Source of the DNA: Pseudomonas neustonica
Lineage (GTDB): Bacteria; Pseudomonadota; Gammaproteobacteria; Pseudomonadales; Pseudomonadaceae
Reading direction: 5' to 3'
DNA length: 64,000 nucleotides
Assembly: GCF_003797945.1 (NCBI RefSeq)
Contig: NZ_RKKU01000010.1
Coordinates: 1-64,000 of the forward strand
Part shown: positions 36,641 through 45,596 of the stretch, piece by piece
Layout: each line of letters starts with the position of its first letter
Position numbering within the stretch: position 1 is the first letter of the stretch
The notes under the pieces: generated by a model
The model's database searches: none
What the model was told of the DNA's origin: nothing
Seen by the model: only the letters and a program-made list of their open reading frames with translations
Translations under genes and position numbers: made by a program

Positions 36641-39343
36641 CTAGCCCTGCTGCAACATCACCGCCGCCTGAGCCCGACTCTCCACTTTCAATTTGGCAAA
36701 AATACTCTTCATGTGCGACTTGATGGTTTCCGGCGTTACGCTCAAGTCCTTGGCGATTTGCTTGTTGGATTTACCCTCAGCTACCAGTTGCATGACCTGG
36801 CGCTCTTTCACCGTCAATGCCAGTAGCGCTGAGCACCCGGCCTTGTCCTCATCAGCATCGCCTGCATGACCAAAAAGCGCCGTCACCTCTGCCCGCCAAT
36901 TCGCGGGGATATAAGGTGTGAGCGTCGCACAGGCCTGAGGTATGCCAATATCGCGCAATAAGCACACTGCACCAGTGTCACGAACCACCTCCAACGCCTC
37001 TATCAGCAGTGCTTCACTGCGTTGGTCTTGTTGGCTGGCCAAATAAAAACCCAGTGCCACCCCCAACTCTGCCACCATTAACCAATACTGCCGTTGGCGT
37101 AGCTCTGTCAGCAAAGCCTGTGCATCAGTGACCAGCTCTGCACGCACCGGCTGCCCGTTAAGCCCCAACCAAAGCTCAGCTAGCAGGGCGAAGAGCCACC
37201 GATCCACGCCGCCATCATCCAGGCTCATAGCACGTATTTGCTGTAGCTCGCGCAAACAGCCCGCAGCCTCACGAACCCGCTCACCTTGCAAGCAGCTGCG
37301 TACTCGCTCCATCAGCGCCCAGGATTGTAATCGCGGCCATTCACGCACCTGCGCCAGGCTAGACATCCGCTCCAGAGTGCGCCTGGCTCGACCCGGATGG
37401 CCCTGTTGCACCTGCAACCGCGCAGAGGTAACAAAGGCATGGGCAATGCAATCCAGAAAGCCCCCCATATCGATGTAATCCATACACCCCTGCAGGTAGT
37501 GGGTCGCCTGCGAGGCGTCACCCCGTAAATAGTTAAAGTGCGCAAGCAAGGCATTGGGTAGCGCCAGCAGAACAGGATTGGGTTTGGCCAGGCCATCAGA
37601 GAAACTGAGGTCGATGCGCTCGACCAGCGCTAGCAGTCCGTCTAGCGCACAAGCAACGCGACCCTGCAGCCCCTCCGCCAGCGCCGTCAATGATTGCCGA
37701 TAGCACTCGTGCAGAAAATACCCCCGATTACCATCCTGCGCATCAAGGGTCGGCGGCAATTGATAAAAAGCGTCCCAGTTCGCCTGCCGCAGCAGACTGC
37801 CGCTCATCAGATTAAGCAACACGTTGGTAATCCAGGGCCGCGTTGCACTGGACTCATAACAGACCCGCGCCCAAGGTCCTGAGCGCATATTATGGTCGGC
37901 CAAGCCCAACAACATGGCCTGCAGCGATTGCACCTCCCAATAGATGGGTGAGCTTTTGCCCTGGTCAGGCAGCCCCCCGAGTTCAGTTTCAATCTGTTTG
38001 GCCAACCTCAGCGCAGGTCCTATCTCCAGCGCCAGCCCCATTGCCCAGGCACGCGCCATCTTCAGAGGCAACGGGCACTCGGCCGGTTGGAGTTTCCAGT
38101 GTTTTTCCAAAATGACCAGGGTGGTGAAGTCGCCTTGTTCTATCAGGGTAGTAGCGCAATGCTCAATCCAGAGTTTGACCTGCCACACCTCGCCACTCTC
38201 AAGACCTAGCCGAATTGCATCCAACCAAAGCTTGCGCTCAGCAAACCAGTCTGCGGCATGCGCCATCACCGCACGGGCTTCGGCCTCATGATGACGCAGG
38301 TAGGCCTTTTTCAGATGCTCGCGAAACAGCGGATGCAGGCTGAACCAGGTTTCCTCCGGATCGAGTGCAGAAACAAACAGCTGCCGTTGTTGCAGCAAAT
38401 CCATCAGCGCTGTAGCTGCTCGATGCCCCAACAGCGTACTTAGCAAACCAGCACTGAACTTCTCCAACAGCCCCAGCAGGTAAAGCGGCTTGCGCACCGA
38501 CTCATCGAGATGCCCAATCACATCATCAAACAGGTTGCAGATACTGCGCGGCGTAATACGCGCTACCGTGTGGCCAGGCGTCAACAGGAAGGCACGCAAT
38601 GCGGCGATCCAACCTTCTGCCGATTCCTGAATACAGAGAACATCATTCGACTGCTGCGGCTCGAAGCCGGCCTTGCGCAATAAATCACGCGTCTCTTCCA
38701 ACTCGAAACGCAGCTGATTACCGTCGATCTCAAGTAGATCATCAGCGTATAAATGCGTGAGCAAGGCCGCCGGCAATTCGTTTCGACTGATGAACACCAG
38801 ATGAACGTGCGGCGGTGCGCGCTGCAACAACACGTGCAAGGCCTCTACCAGCACCTCATCGTCGATACAGTGGAGATCGTCAATAAAAAGAGTAATGGGC
38901 TCCACACTCTGGCTTAGCTCATTGATGAGCAGACCAACCAGAGTTTCGCTGGAAAAGAAGGTCAGCTCGGCGCGCAGACTCATACAGGATAAACCCAGCG
39001 CCGGATTCGCCTGATTCAGAGCCGCCGCAATATAAAACAGCAGGCGCTGAGCTGAATCATCCTGCGCATCCAATGACAACCAGGCCACGGCATGCGACTG
39101 GGCCAGTAGCACTTCTGCCCAAATACTGGCCAATGTGGTCTTGCCAAAACCCGGTGGCGCCTTGAGGATTGCCAGGCGGCGCTCATGCAGCAAGGCAGCA
39201 TGCTGCTCCAGGCGCGGTCTTGGTAAAATACCGCGCCCACGACGCGGCGCTGTGATTTTGGTTTTCAGTAGCAGAGGTGCGTCACTGCCCTGCGCCCCAG
39301 GTGCGGCTGCAGGAATGTTCTGCGCATCGAATCTGATGTTCAT
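36641..39343 (-). CDS. MalT-type LuxR-family ATP-dependent regulator
   Basis: A 900-residue STAND-class regulator. The P-loop is KAPPGFGKTT (61-70), with TLFIDDLHCIDDE as Walker B. A long TPR-like sensor region spans ~400-800. A C-terminal LuxR helix-turn-helix reads LTVKERQVMQLVAEGKSNKQ followed by IAKDLSVTPETIKSHMKSIF. Relatives AlkS, AcoK and MalT activate catabolic operons in response to an inducer and ATP. It lies between the DUF1302/1329 operon and the PQQ alcohol dehydrogenase, whose promoters share a palindrome; control of both is inferred. Confidence 0.92.
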   Translation of the reverse strand: MNIRFDAQNIPAAAPGAQGSDAPLLLKTKITAPRRGRGILPRPRLEQHAALLHERRLAILKAPPGFGKTTLASIWAEVLLAQSHAVAWLSLDAQDDSAQRLLFYIAAALNQANPALGLSCMSLRAELTFFSSETLVGLLINELSQSVEPITLFIDDLHCIDDEVLVEALHVLLQRAPPHVHLVFISRNELPAALLTHLYADDLLEIDGNQLRFELEETRDLLRKAGFEPQQSNDVLCIQESAEGWIAALRAFLLTPGHTVARITPRSICNLFDDVIGHLDESVRKPLYLLGLLEKFSAGLLSTLLGHRAATALMDLLQQRQLFVSALDPEETWFSLHPLFREHLKKAYLRHHEAEARAVMAHAADWFAERKLWLDAIRLGLESGEVWQVKLWIEHCATTLIEQGDFTTLVILEKHWKLQPAECPLPLKMARAWAMGLALEIGPALRLAKQIETELGGLPDQGKSSPIYWEVQSLQAMLLGLADHNMRSGPWARVCYESSATRPWITNVLLNLMSGSLLRQANWDAFYQLPPTLDAQDGNRGYFLHECYRQSLTALAEGLQGRVACALDGLLALVERIDLSFSDGLAKPNPVLLALPNALLAHFNYLRGDASQATHYLQGCMDYIDMGGFLDCIAHAFVTSARLQVQQGHPGRARRTLERMSSLAQVREWPRLQSWALMERVRSCLQGERVREAAGCLRELQQIRAMSLDDGGVDRWLFALLAELWLGLNGQPVRAELVTDAQALLTELRQRQYWLMVAELGVALGFYLASQQDQRSEALLIEALEVVRDTGAVCLLRDIGIPQACATLTPYIPANWRAEVTALFGHAGDADEDKAGCSALLALTVKERQVMQLVAEGKSNKQIAKDLSVTPETIKSHMKSIFAKLKVESRAQAAVMLQQG

Positions 39344-39540
39344 GAACTACTCGCTGAACACGTATCGCTGGACCCACACTGAAAATCCGCGTTAGCAACG
39401 TAGCTTCAGGTTTTTCCGCGATCTATTGTTATTGTTGTCGCCAAGGCGGCTCACCGAGCAGCCTTGGGTCAGCATAGCAGGCATGAAAAAGACGGCGGGC
39501 CAAAACAGGGCTGACGCCGTTATCATAAGATTTGGTGATA

Positions 39541-39592
39541 TTAGAGTAAAGACTCTAAGCCAGTAGACCACAGGACGGGCTGTCCTGTGGTC
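39541..39592 (-). terminator. tandem hairpins after the alcohol dehydrogenase gene
   Basis: Perfect 11-bp stem GACCACAGGAC/GTCCTGTGGTC (39566-39592) lies 15 bp past the stop, followed on the minus strand by a second perfect hairpin TTAGAGT-N4-ACTCTAA (39541-39558). There is no long T-run, but the pair is placed as a transcript end. Confidence 0.65.
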
Positions 39593-39606
39593 ATAACCGA
39601 CGCAGG

Positions 39607-41694
39607 TTATTGCTTAGCGCTATTTATCCAGCTGTCGTATTCACGCTGCATGATGTAAAGGCGTATTTGCTTCGCTTCTTCGCTGCTGAGACTGTCTCCG
39701 AAGCTAGCCATACCGTTAGCCTGATAGGCACCGTGCAGCACAATGGCATCCCAGGCCTCGCGCACGGCATCACTGCTATGACGCAGGTCGGGCAGCACAC
39801 CGCCACCTACAACGCCAACACCATGGCAGACTGCGCAGTACTGAGAATAGAGCGTTTCGCCAGCCGTAAGGTCAGTTGCCGCGGCCACTACCGGTTCCGG
39901 CGTGCGCCCACTACCCGGCACGGCAGCCAGAGTTGGCAATTGCTGATTAGCTCCCAGCTTGAACACCAGCATGCGGCTGACGTTGCGCACGCCCGTCGCG
40001 ACTGCAGCATCACCGCCAATGAGCGCGCCGGAACCGCCCCAGCCTGCCATCAGGGCGACATACTGCTCACCATTGTGCAGATAGGTCATGGGTGCCGCGA
40101 TAACCCCCGTTTGTGCATCAAACTGCCACAGTAGCTGGCCCTTGTCGGCGCTGTAAGCCTCCAGCTGCCCAGCAGAGGTGCCTTGAAATACCAGATTGCC
40201 CGCAGTGACCAGGGTACCGCCATTCCAATGATTGGGACGCTCGACCCGCCACGCCGCCTGCTGCTTGACCGGGTCCCAGGCGAGCAGAGCCCCGGCAGTG
40301 TATTCGCGCGGCAGCTCTTTTATCTCGGAGGAGCCGGCAGCGGTATTGAAGGCGCGCTTACGCACAAAACTGCCCGCTTCATTGGTATAAGTGCCGGGTA
40401 TTTCCTGATAAGGGATATACACCAGCTTGGTCAGCGGACTGAACGACATGGAGTGCCAATTGTGCGCTCCCAGAGGGCTCGGCCACATCACCAGCGTTTC
40501 TTTCTGATAGCGCGCATCGGCCGCCTCGACAGGCCGACCAGTCGCCATATCAATGCGCTCGGCCCAGGTTACCTTGCCGAACTTCTCGGCTGACAGCAGC
40601 TCGCCAGTGGCGCGATCGAGCACATAGAAGAAGCCGTTTTTTGGTGCCTGCATAATGACCTGACGCGCCTCACCATCAATCTCCAGTTCAGCCAGCGTCA
40701 GCTGCTGAGTCGCAGTAAAGTCCCAGGAATCACCCGGCGTGACCTGATAGTGCCATACCAGCCTGCCGGTCTCGGGCTTGAGCGCGAGAATAGACGACAG
40801 GTAAAGGTTATCGCCGCCACCGGGGCTGCGTACTTCGCGGTTCCAGGGCGAGCCGTTGCCGGTACCGACATATAACAGATCGAGGTCCGGATCATAGGCC
40901 ATACTGTCCCAGGCGGTCCCGCCGCCGCCCATCGACCAGTCGGTATCCTTGCTCCAGGTTTCCAGCGCAGCATTCAGCTCCGGGTGCTCCTGTGGCTGCG
41001 CCGGGTCGCGCGGAACGGTATAAAAGCGCCAGCGTAATTCTCCGGTAGCCGCGTCATAGGCAGAGAAATAGCCACGCACACCAAATTCGGCACCACCGTT
41101 ACCAATCATCACCATATCCTTGAGCACCCGTGGTGCACCGGTGATGGTGTAAGGCTGGCTATTATCCGTGGTTTGTTGCGTCCAGACCGGTTGACCGGTT
41201 TTCGCATCCAGCGCAATCAGGCGGCCGTCCAGCGTGCCAACATAGACCTTGCCTTGCCATAACGCCACGCCGCGATTGACCGCATCGCAGCAGGCGTCGC
41301 GGCCCTTCGCTTTATCGACCTGCGGATCATAACTCCAGAGAATCTGCCCGGTCCCCGCGTCCACAGCCATCACCCGGCTCCAGGATAACGAGGTGTAAAG
41401 CACACCCTCGTGATACAGCGGGGTTGCCTCCAAACCACGATTGTTGTCGAGGTCAATCGACCAGGTCAGCCCCAGTTTGTCGACGCTCTCAGTATCAATC
41501 TGCTGCAAAGGACTAAAGCGCTGCTGTGCCCAGGTGCGGTCGTAGCTAAGCCATTCCGTGCCGTCGCTTTCCAGCGCCCGCATCGCCGCTTCATTTACCT
41601 CTGCCGCCTGCGCGGCAGCAGCCCAGCCAAGGCTGGCGAGGCCAAAGCCAGCCAAACGCAGCAATGGGCCCAGGCCCTTGGTCATATAAGTCAT
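39607..41694 (-). CDS. PQQ-dependent quinohaemoprotein alcohol dehydrogenase (type II)
   Basis: This 695-residue periplasmic enzyme has a signal peptide (cleavage after AQA, ~30) and an eight-bladed PQQ propeller. The adjacent-cysteine disulfide is at C135-C136 (GRDACCDAV), and the presumed catalytic Asp325 lies in GDSWDFTATQQ. A C-terminal cytochrome c domain has CAVCH at 620-624. Residue 327, two after the catalytic Asp, is Thr. In lanthanide-dependent relatives that position is Asp, so this looks like a Ca2+ enzyme. It oxidises primary or secondary alcohols and passes electrons to a periplasmic cytochrome or quinone. The range of alcohols cannot be read from sequence. Confidence 0.93.
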   Translation of the reverse strand: MTYMTKGLGPLLRLAGFGLASLGWAAAAQAAEVNEAAMRALESDGTEWLSYDRTWAQQRFSPLQQIDTESVDKLGLTWSIDLDNNRGLEATPLYHEGVLYTSLSWSRVMAVDAGTGQILWSYDPQVDKAKGRDACCDAVNRGVALWQGKVYVGTLDGRLIALDAKTGQPVWTQQTTDNSQPYTITGAPRVLKDMVMIGNGGAEFGVRGYFSAYDAATGELRWRFYTVPRDPAQPQEHPELNAALETWSKDTDWSMGGGGTAWDSMAYDPDLDLLYVGTGNGSPWNREVRSPGGGDNLYLSSILALKPETGRLVWHYQVTPGDSWDFTATQQLTLAELEIDGEARQVIMQAPKNGFFYVLDRATGELLSAEKFGKVTWAERIDMATGRPVEAADARYQKETLVMWPSPLGAHNWHSMSFSPLTKLVYIPYQEIPGTYTNEAGSFVRKRAFNTAAGSSEIKELPREYTAGALLAWDPVKQQAAWRVERPNHWNGGTLVTAGNLVFQGTSAGQLEAYSADKGQLLWQFDAQTGVIAAPMTYLHNGEQYVALMAGWGGSGALIGGDAAVATGVRNVSRMLVFKLGANQQLPTLAAVPGSGRTPEPVVAAATDLTAGETLYSQYCAVCHGVGVVGGGVLPDLRHSSDAVREAWDAIVLHGAYQANGMASFGDSLSSEEAKQIRLYIMQREYDSWINSAKQ

Positions 41695-41757
41695 GGTTTT
41701 CTCTTTATTATTCTGCTGTACATGACTCAGATGCTAGCCAGCGCACCAGCCAATGAT

Positions 41758-41777
41758 TACCCCCCTTGTGGGGGGTA
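41758..41777. promoter_or_regulatory. palindromic operator candidate upstream of the alcohol dehydrogenase
   Basis: TACCCCCC-TTGT-GGGGGGTA is a perfect palindrome centred about 73 bp before the dehydrogenase ATG. The core ACCCCCC-N4-GGGGGGTAT is the same as at 33155-33172. It is placed as an activator site for the leftward dehydrogenase promoter. Confidence 0.65.
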
Positions 41778-42196
41778 TGGCCACCGGAACCAACCAGCTG
41801 AAAACCGGCCCTCACCACCACTTGTTGCGCCGCTACCTCAGCGAACGACACACAGCCCAAGCACCAAGAGTGCCAGACTCGCCTATCTCGTCTCACTCAG
41901 GTTGTACCGCGTTTCAAGTACGAAAGATGAAAGTTTAAAAAGCGAGTAACTCTATTAGCGCACAACACAATATCAAACTGATATTGGCCAGCCGAAAACG
42001 TAAAGAAAAATAGAGCAAGCGGCAGTACATCTGCCAGACAAAACGGACCCAAGTCACGAAACCTAAACTTCTCACCCATTCAGGCTAGTTCAAAAAACAC
42101 TATTTAAAGTTAGCGTCATCACCTAGGAGCAAAGGCGTTTCTCAACTTACTCACTCGCAACAAAAAGCAAACAACTTTAATAATAAAGGAACCACC
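41778..42196. other. non-coding region before the first esterase gene
   Basis: About 420 bp separates the operator from the esterase start and holds no convincing gene. It is AT-rich towards the right end and ends in AAAGGAACC, the ribosome-binding site of the esterase. No second copy of the C6/G6 palindrome occurs near this gene. Confidence 0.5.
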
Positions 42197-43066
42197 ATGA
42201 ACAGATTTGCACTCAAGTTTAGTGTACTTACTTTGGGCATCGCGCTGTCTAGCGCGGCACTGGCAACCAATCCAGGCGGAGGCGGCGGTGGCAGCTCAGA
42301 TCCAACCGGCACAGGTTTCCCCGGGGTCACTGACTTTGCAGCATCAGGGTCCTTCACAACCACCAACGGCAGTGCCGGTTTCAGTTGCACCGTTTACCGT
42401 CCCAGCACACTGGGTGCCAATAACCTCAAGCATCCGATCATTCTCTGGGGCAACGGCACTGGCGCCTCACCCAGCACCTATTCAGGGCTACTATCCCACT
42501 GGGCCAGCCAAGGTTTTGTGGTAGCTGCAGCCAACACCTCAAATGCGGGTACCGGTGAAGCCATGCTCGACTGCCTGGACTACCTGACCACCCAGAACAA
42601 CCGGACGACGGGCACCTATGCCAATAAGCTAGATCTCAACCGCGTGGGCACTGCGGGCCACTCACAAGGGGGTGGCGGCACTATTATGGCCGGCCGCGAC
42701 TCACGTATCAGCGCTACGGCGCCATTCCAGCCGTACACCATCGGGCTTGGGCATAACAGCTCATCACAGAGCAATCAAAGTGGGCCCATGTTCCTGATGT
42801 CCGGCAGTGCAGATACCATCGCCAGTCCTACGCTCAATTCGTTGCCGGTGTATAGCCGCGCGAACGTACCCGTCTTTTGGGGCGAGCTGGACGGCGCTAG
42901 CCACTTTGAGCCCGTAGGCAACGCAGGGGATTTTCGCGGCCCTGCTACCGCGTGGTTCCGTTACCACCTGATGGAAGATCAGAGTGCTGGGGATCTTTTT
43001 TACGGCAGCAACTGTGCGCTTTGTACCGATAACGATTGGGAGGTACGCCGCAAAGGTATCAACTGA
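42197..43066 (+). CDS. secreted alpha/beta hydrolase, cutinase/PETase-like, copy 1
   Basis: A 289-residue secreted protein. The signal peptide runs to about residue 23 (ALA-TNP), followed by a Gly-rich linker (NPGGGGGGSS). The nucleophile elbow is GHSQGGGG with Ser156. The likely acid is Asp in SGSADTIASP and the likely base is His in DGASHFEP. The pattern NGTGASPSTYSGLLSHWASQ and the four glycines after the nucleophile resemble bacterial cutinases and polyesterases, which carry GHSMGGGG or GWSMGGGG. Here Gln replaces the usual Met. A pair of Cys near the C-terminus (CALC) may form a disulfide. Polyester or lipid-ester cleavage is plausible but untested. Confidence 0.85.
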   Translation: MNRFALKFSVLTLGIALSSAALATNPGGGGGGSSDPTGTGFPGVTDFAASGSFTTTNGSAGFSCTVYRPSTLGANNLKHPIILWGNGTGASPSTYSGLLSHWASQGFVVAAANTSNAGTGEAMLDCLDYLTTQNNRTTGTYANKLDLNRVGTAGHSQGGGGTIMAGRDSRISATAPFQPYTIGLGHNSSSQSNQSGPMFLMSGSADTIASPTLNSLPVYSRANVPVFWGELDGASHFEPVGNAGDFRGPATAWFRYHLMEDQSAGDLFYGSNCALCTDNDWEVRRKGIN

Positions 43067-43088
43067 TTTTTAATAACCTGCAGCACCC

Positions 43089-43119
43089 GCGGAGTAGTCA
43101 ACAGCTACTCCGCCTTTCT
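43089..43119 (+). terminator. intrinsic terminator after esterase copy 1
   Basis: GCGGAGTAG (43089-43097) pairs with CTACTCCGC (43105-43113) and is followed by TTTCTT. It lies 23 bp past the stop, so the two esterase genes are probably separate transcription units. The rest of the 313-bp gap to the next gene shows nothing else. Confidence 0.8.
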
Positions 43120-43379
43120 TATCCCATTTAGATACCTGGTGAAAATCCCAACCCTGCTTTATTGAATTAGCAACAATCTTCGTACAGAGCCAATCTGCAT
43201 AGTTACATCAAAGTTAAAAACATGATCGGACATAAAAAACGGTACTTAAAACATTCCACCCGAATAGGTGAGTTCATTTAATAAACAGAGCACCTATCGT
43301 TGTTAGCCAGTGCTGACAGGCCAGCGACTCCAGCCTGGTCATCACCCTTACAACAATGAATCAACACAAGGAATGTCCC

Positions 43380-44246
43380 ATGAACGCACCCGCATTCAAG
43401 CTAGCAGCCCTGACACTCGGCATGGCGATTTCCAGTATTGCTCTGGCGACCAATCCAGGCGGCGGCGGTGGAAACGGCAACCCAACCGGTAGCGGCTTTC
43501 CAGGTGTATCCAGCTTCAGTGCAGATGGTCCCTTTGCTACCACCAACGGCAGTGCTGGATTTAGTTGTACCGTATATCGCCCCCGCACCTTGGGCGCCGA
43601 TGGCGTCAAACATCCCATCATCGTCTGGGGCAACGGTACAGGTGCATCGCCGACCACCTACCGCTCACTGCTTGACCATTGGGCAAGCCATGGCTTTGTT
43701 GTCATTGCCGCCAACACATCGAACCCAGGCACAGGCACCCAGATGCGCGGTTGTATTGACTATATCGTCGATCAAAACAACCGCAGCACCGGCACCTATG
43801 CCAATAAACTGGACATCAATCGCATTGGCGCTGCCGGGCACTCCCAAGGTGGGGGTGGCAGCATCATGACCGGCCAGGATTCACGCGTCAGCGTCACTGC
43901 ACCCTTTCAGCCTTACACCATCGGACTTGGCCATAGCCGCAGTTCACAATCAAACCAGAATGGACCTATGTTCCTGATGACCGGTGGCGTGGATGTTATT
44001 GCCGGTCCTACGCTCAACGCACTGCCCGTCTTCAGTCGCGCGAACGTACCCGTGTTTTGGGGCGAGCGCCGCACCGCCAGTCACTTCGAGCCAGTCGGCA
44101 ATGGCGGCGACTTCCGCGGGCCATCCACCGCCTGGTTCCGCTATCACCTGATGGATGACCAGTCAGCCGAGAGCGTGTTCTATGGCAGTAACTGCGGCCT
44201 GTGTAATGACTTTGGCTGGGAGGTGCGCCGCAAAGGCATCAACTAA
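43380..44246 (+). CDS. secreted alpha/beta hydrolase, cutinase/PETase-like, copy 2
   Basis: This 288-residue tandem paralogue of the preceding gene has the same signal peptide, the same Gly-rich linker (NPGGGGGNGNP), nucleophile GHSQGGGG with Ser155, acid in GGVDVIAGP and His in RTASHFEP. The start is ATG 43380, behind AAGGA at 43368-43372. Differences concentrate at surface and substrate-loop positions, which suggests divergence in substrate or conditions rather than dosage alone. It has its own terminator. Confidence 0.85.
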   Translation: MNAPAFKLAALTLGMAISSIALATNPGGGGGNGNPTGSGFPGVSSFSADGPFATTNGSAGFSCTVYRPRTLGADGVKHPIIVWGNGTGASPTTYRSLLDHWASHGFVVIAANTSNPGTGTQMRGCIDYIVDQNNRSTGTYANKLDINRIGAAGHSQGGGGSIMTGQDSRVSVTAPFQPYTIGLGHSRSSQSNQNGPMFLMTGGVDVIAGPTLNALPVFSRANVPVFWGERRTASHFEPVGNGGDFRGPSTAWFRYHLMDDQSAESVFYGSNCGLCNDFGWEVRRKGIN

Positions 44247-44292
44247 GCAGCAATAACAACGCCGAAAGCTCTCTGTCGGCAGCGGTGTCGAG

Positions 44293-44326
44293 CGGCCAGC
44301 TACTCTTTTGTAGTTGGCCGTTTTTT
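44293..44326 (+). terminator. intrinsic terminator after esterase copy 2
   Basis: CGGCCAGCTAC (44293-44303) pairs with GTAGTTGGCCG (44310-44320), with one G-T wobble, followed by six T. Confidence 0.9.
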
Positions 44327-44410
44327 CATCCCGCCCCTGTCTCAAAAGCGACAGATCAAGCGTTCTGCCTGTTGTATTCTTAGCCCAAAGCCGACAACAG
44401 GAGCGTTGTA

Positions 44411-45172
44411 ATGACACAACAAACGAACAAGGTCGCACTGGTTACCGGTGCAGGCAGTGGCATTGGCCGGGCCAGCGCTCTGGCGCTACTAAGCGCCGGT
44501 TACCAAGTCGTCATGACCGGGCGCCGCATGAGCACACTGCAGGCTTCGCTGCAGGACGCAGGTAACCTCGCAAACAATGCATTACTGATCGAATCTGATG
44601 TGCGCGACCCCGACTCGGTGGTCGCTCTATTTCAACAGATCCAGGCGCAGTTCGGACGGCTCGACCTGCTGTTCAATAATGCCGGCACCGGCGCACCTCC
44701 GGTTTTGCTGGAAGACATCAGTTTCGAGCACTGGCGTGCCGCAATTGATACCAACCTCACTGGCGCGTTTCTGTGTACCCAGCAGGCGTTCAAACTGATG
44801 AAGGCGCAAGATCCAATGGGAGGGCGCATTATCAATAACGGCTCCATCTCGGCCCACGCGCCCCGCCCCAACTCAGCCCCTTACACCGCATCCAAACACG
44901 CCATGACCGGACTCACCAAGTCCACCTCTTTGGACGGCCGCAAATACAACATCGCCTGCGGTCAGATCGATATTGGTAACGCTGCAACCGAGATGGCGGC
45001 CCCCATGCAACGCGGCGTGCCACAAGCGAATGGCGAAATCGCAGCTGAGGCTGTGATGGATGTAGAGCACGTAGCACAGGCCGTGGTGCAGATGGCTGAG
45101 CTGCCGCTGGAAAGCAACATTCAGTTTATGACCATCATGGCGACTAAAATGCCGTTTATTGGGCGCGGATAG
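44411..45172 (+). CDS. short-chain dehydrogenase/reductase
   Basis: A 253-residue classical SDR. The cofactor motif TGAGSGIG is at residues ~13-20, NNAG in LLFNNAGTG, and the catalytic YxxxK in [12 protein letters not shown], preceded by Ser in [10 protein letters not shown]. An Arg after the second strand (TGRRMSTL) favours NADP(H). It could oxidise or reduce a secondary alcohol or beta-hydroxy compound. It lies behind the esterases, with its own upstream region, so membership of the same pathway is inferred from position only. Confidence 0.92.
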   Translation: MTQQTNKVALVTGAGSGIGRASALALLSAGYQVVMTGRRMSTLQASLQDAGNLANNALLIESDVRDPDSVVALFQQIQAQFGRLDLLFNNAGTGAPPVLLEDISFEHWRAAIDTNLTGAFLCTQQAFKLMKAQDPMGGRIINNGSISAHAPRPNSAPYTASKHAMTGLTKSTSLDGRKYNIACGQIDIGNAATEMAAPMQRGVPQANGEIAAEAVMDVEHVAQAVVQMAELPLESNIQFMTIMATKMPFIGRG

Positions 45173-45596
45173 TTACTTATGCGCTACTCCAAGGTGCAAG
45201 TCAGCACATAGCTCCAAAGCCAAGTGCCAAACTTAACACTCGAGCGGGTCCGCTGCTTTAACGCTTGGCAACAGGCCCGCTGTCACCACCCTCGTTCCGC
45301 ACAGCAGCAATACAGGCACACTTCGATATACCGCTCACCAGTCAGACGCTATCGCCCCTCGTCTTCAAGAAAGTGATCAACTGACATCGTCCGAGCACGA
45401 TACAAATCGCATCAAAAAACAAAAATGCTTACTCAACTTGCCAGATCAACAAGATGAAACTTGTCGACAAATGAGCATAAAGTCGCATTTACATCTCATT
45501 AACAGGTGATTCAAGATCGGGACACTTTCCTTCTTGGTATCACCATTGTTACCATGGCGCCTATATAAAGATTCACATGAACAGGCAGGTAAGAAA
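45173..45596. other. 424-bp region without a gene
   Basis: No coding, RNA or strong repeat feature seen. A weak AGCGGG/CCCGCT pairing at 45243-45281 could be a terminator for the SDR gene, but it has no T-tract. The right part is AT-rich and presumably holds the promoter of the TetR-type gene. Confidence 0.4.

Noticed and set aside
41410-41949. 179-codon plus-strand frame overlapping the alcohol dehydrogenase start
   Set aside because: It is antisense to the dehydrogenase signal peptide and crosses the regulatory palindrome.
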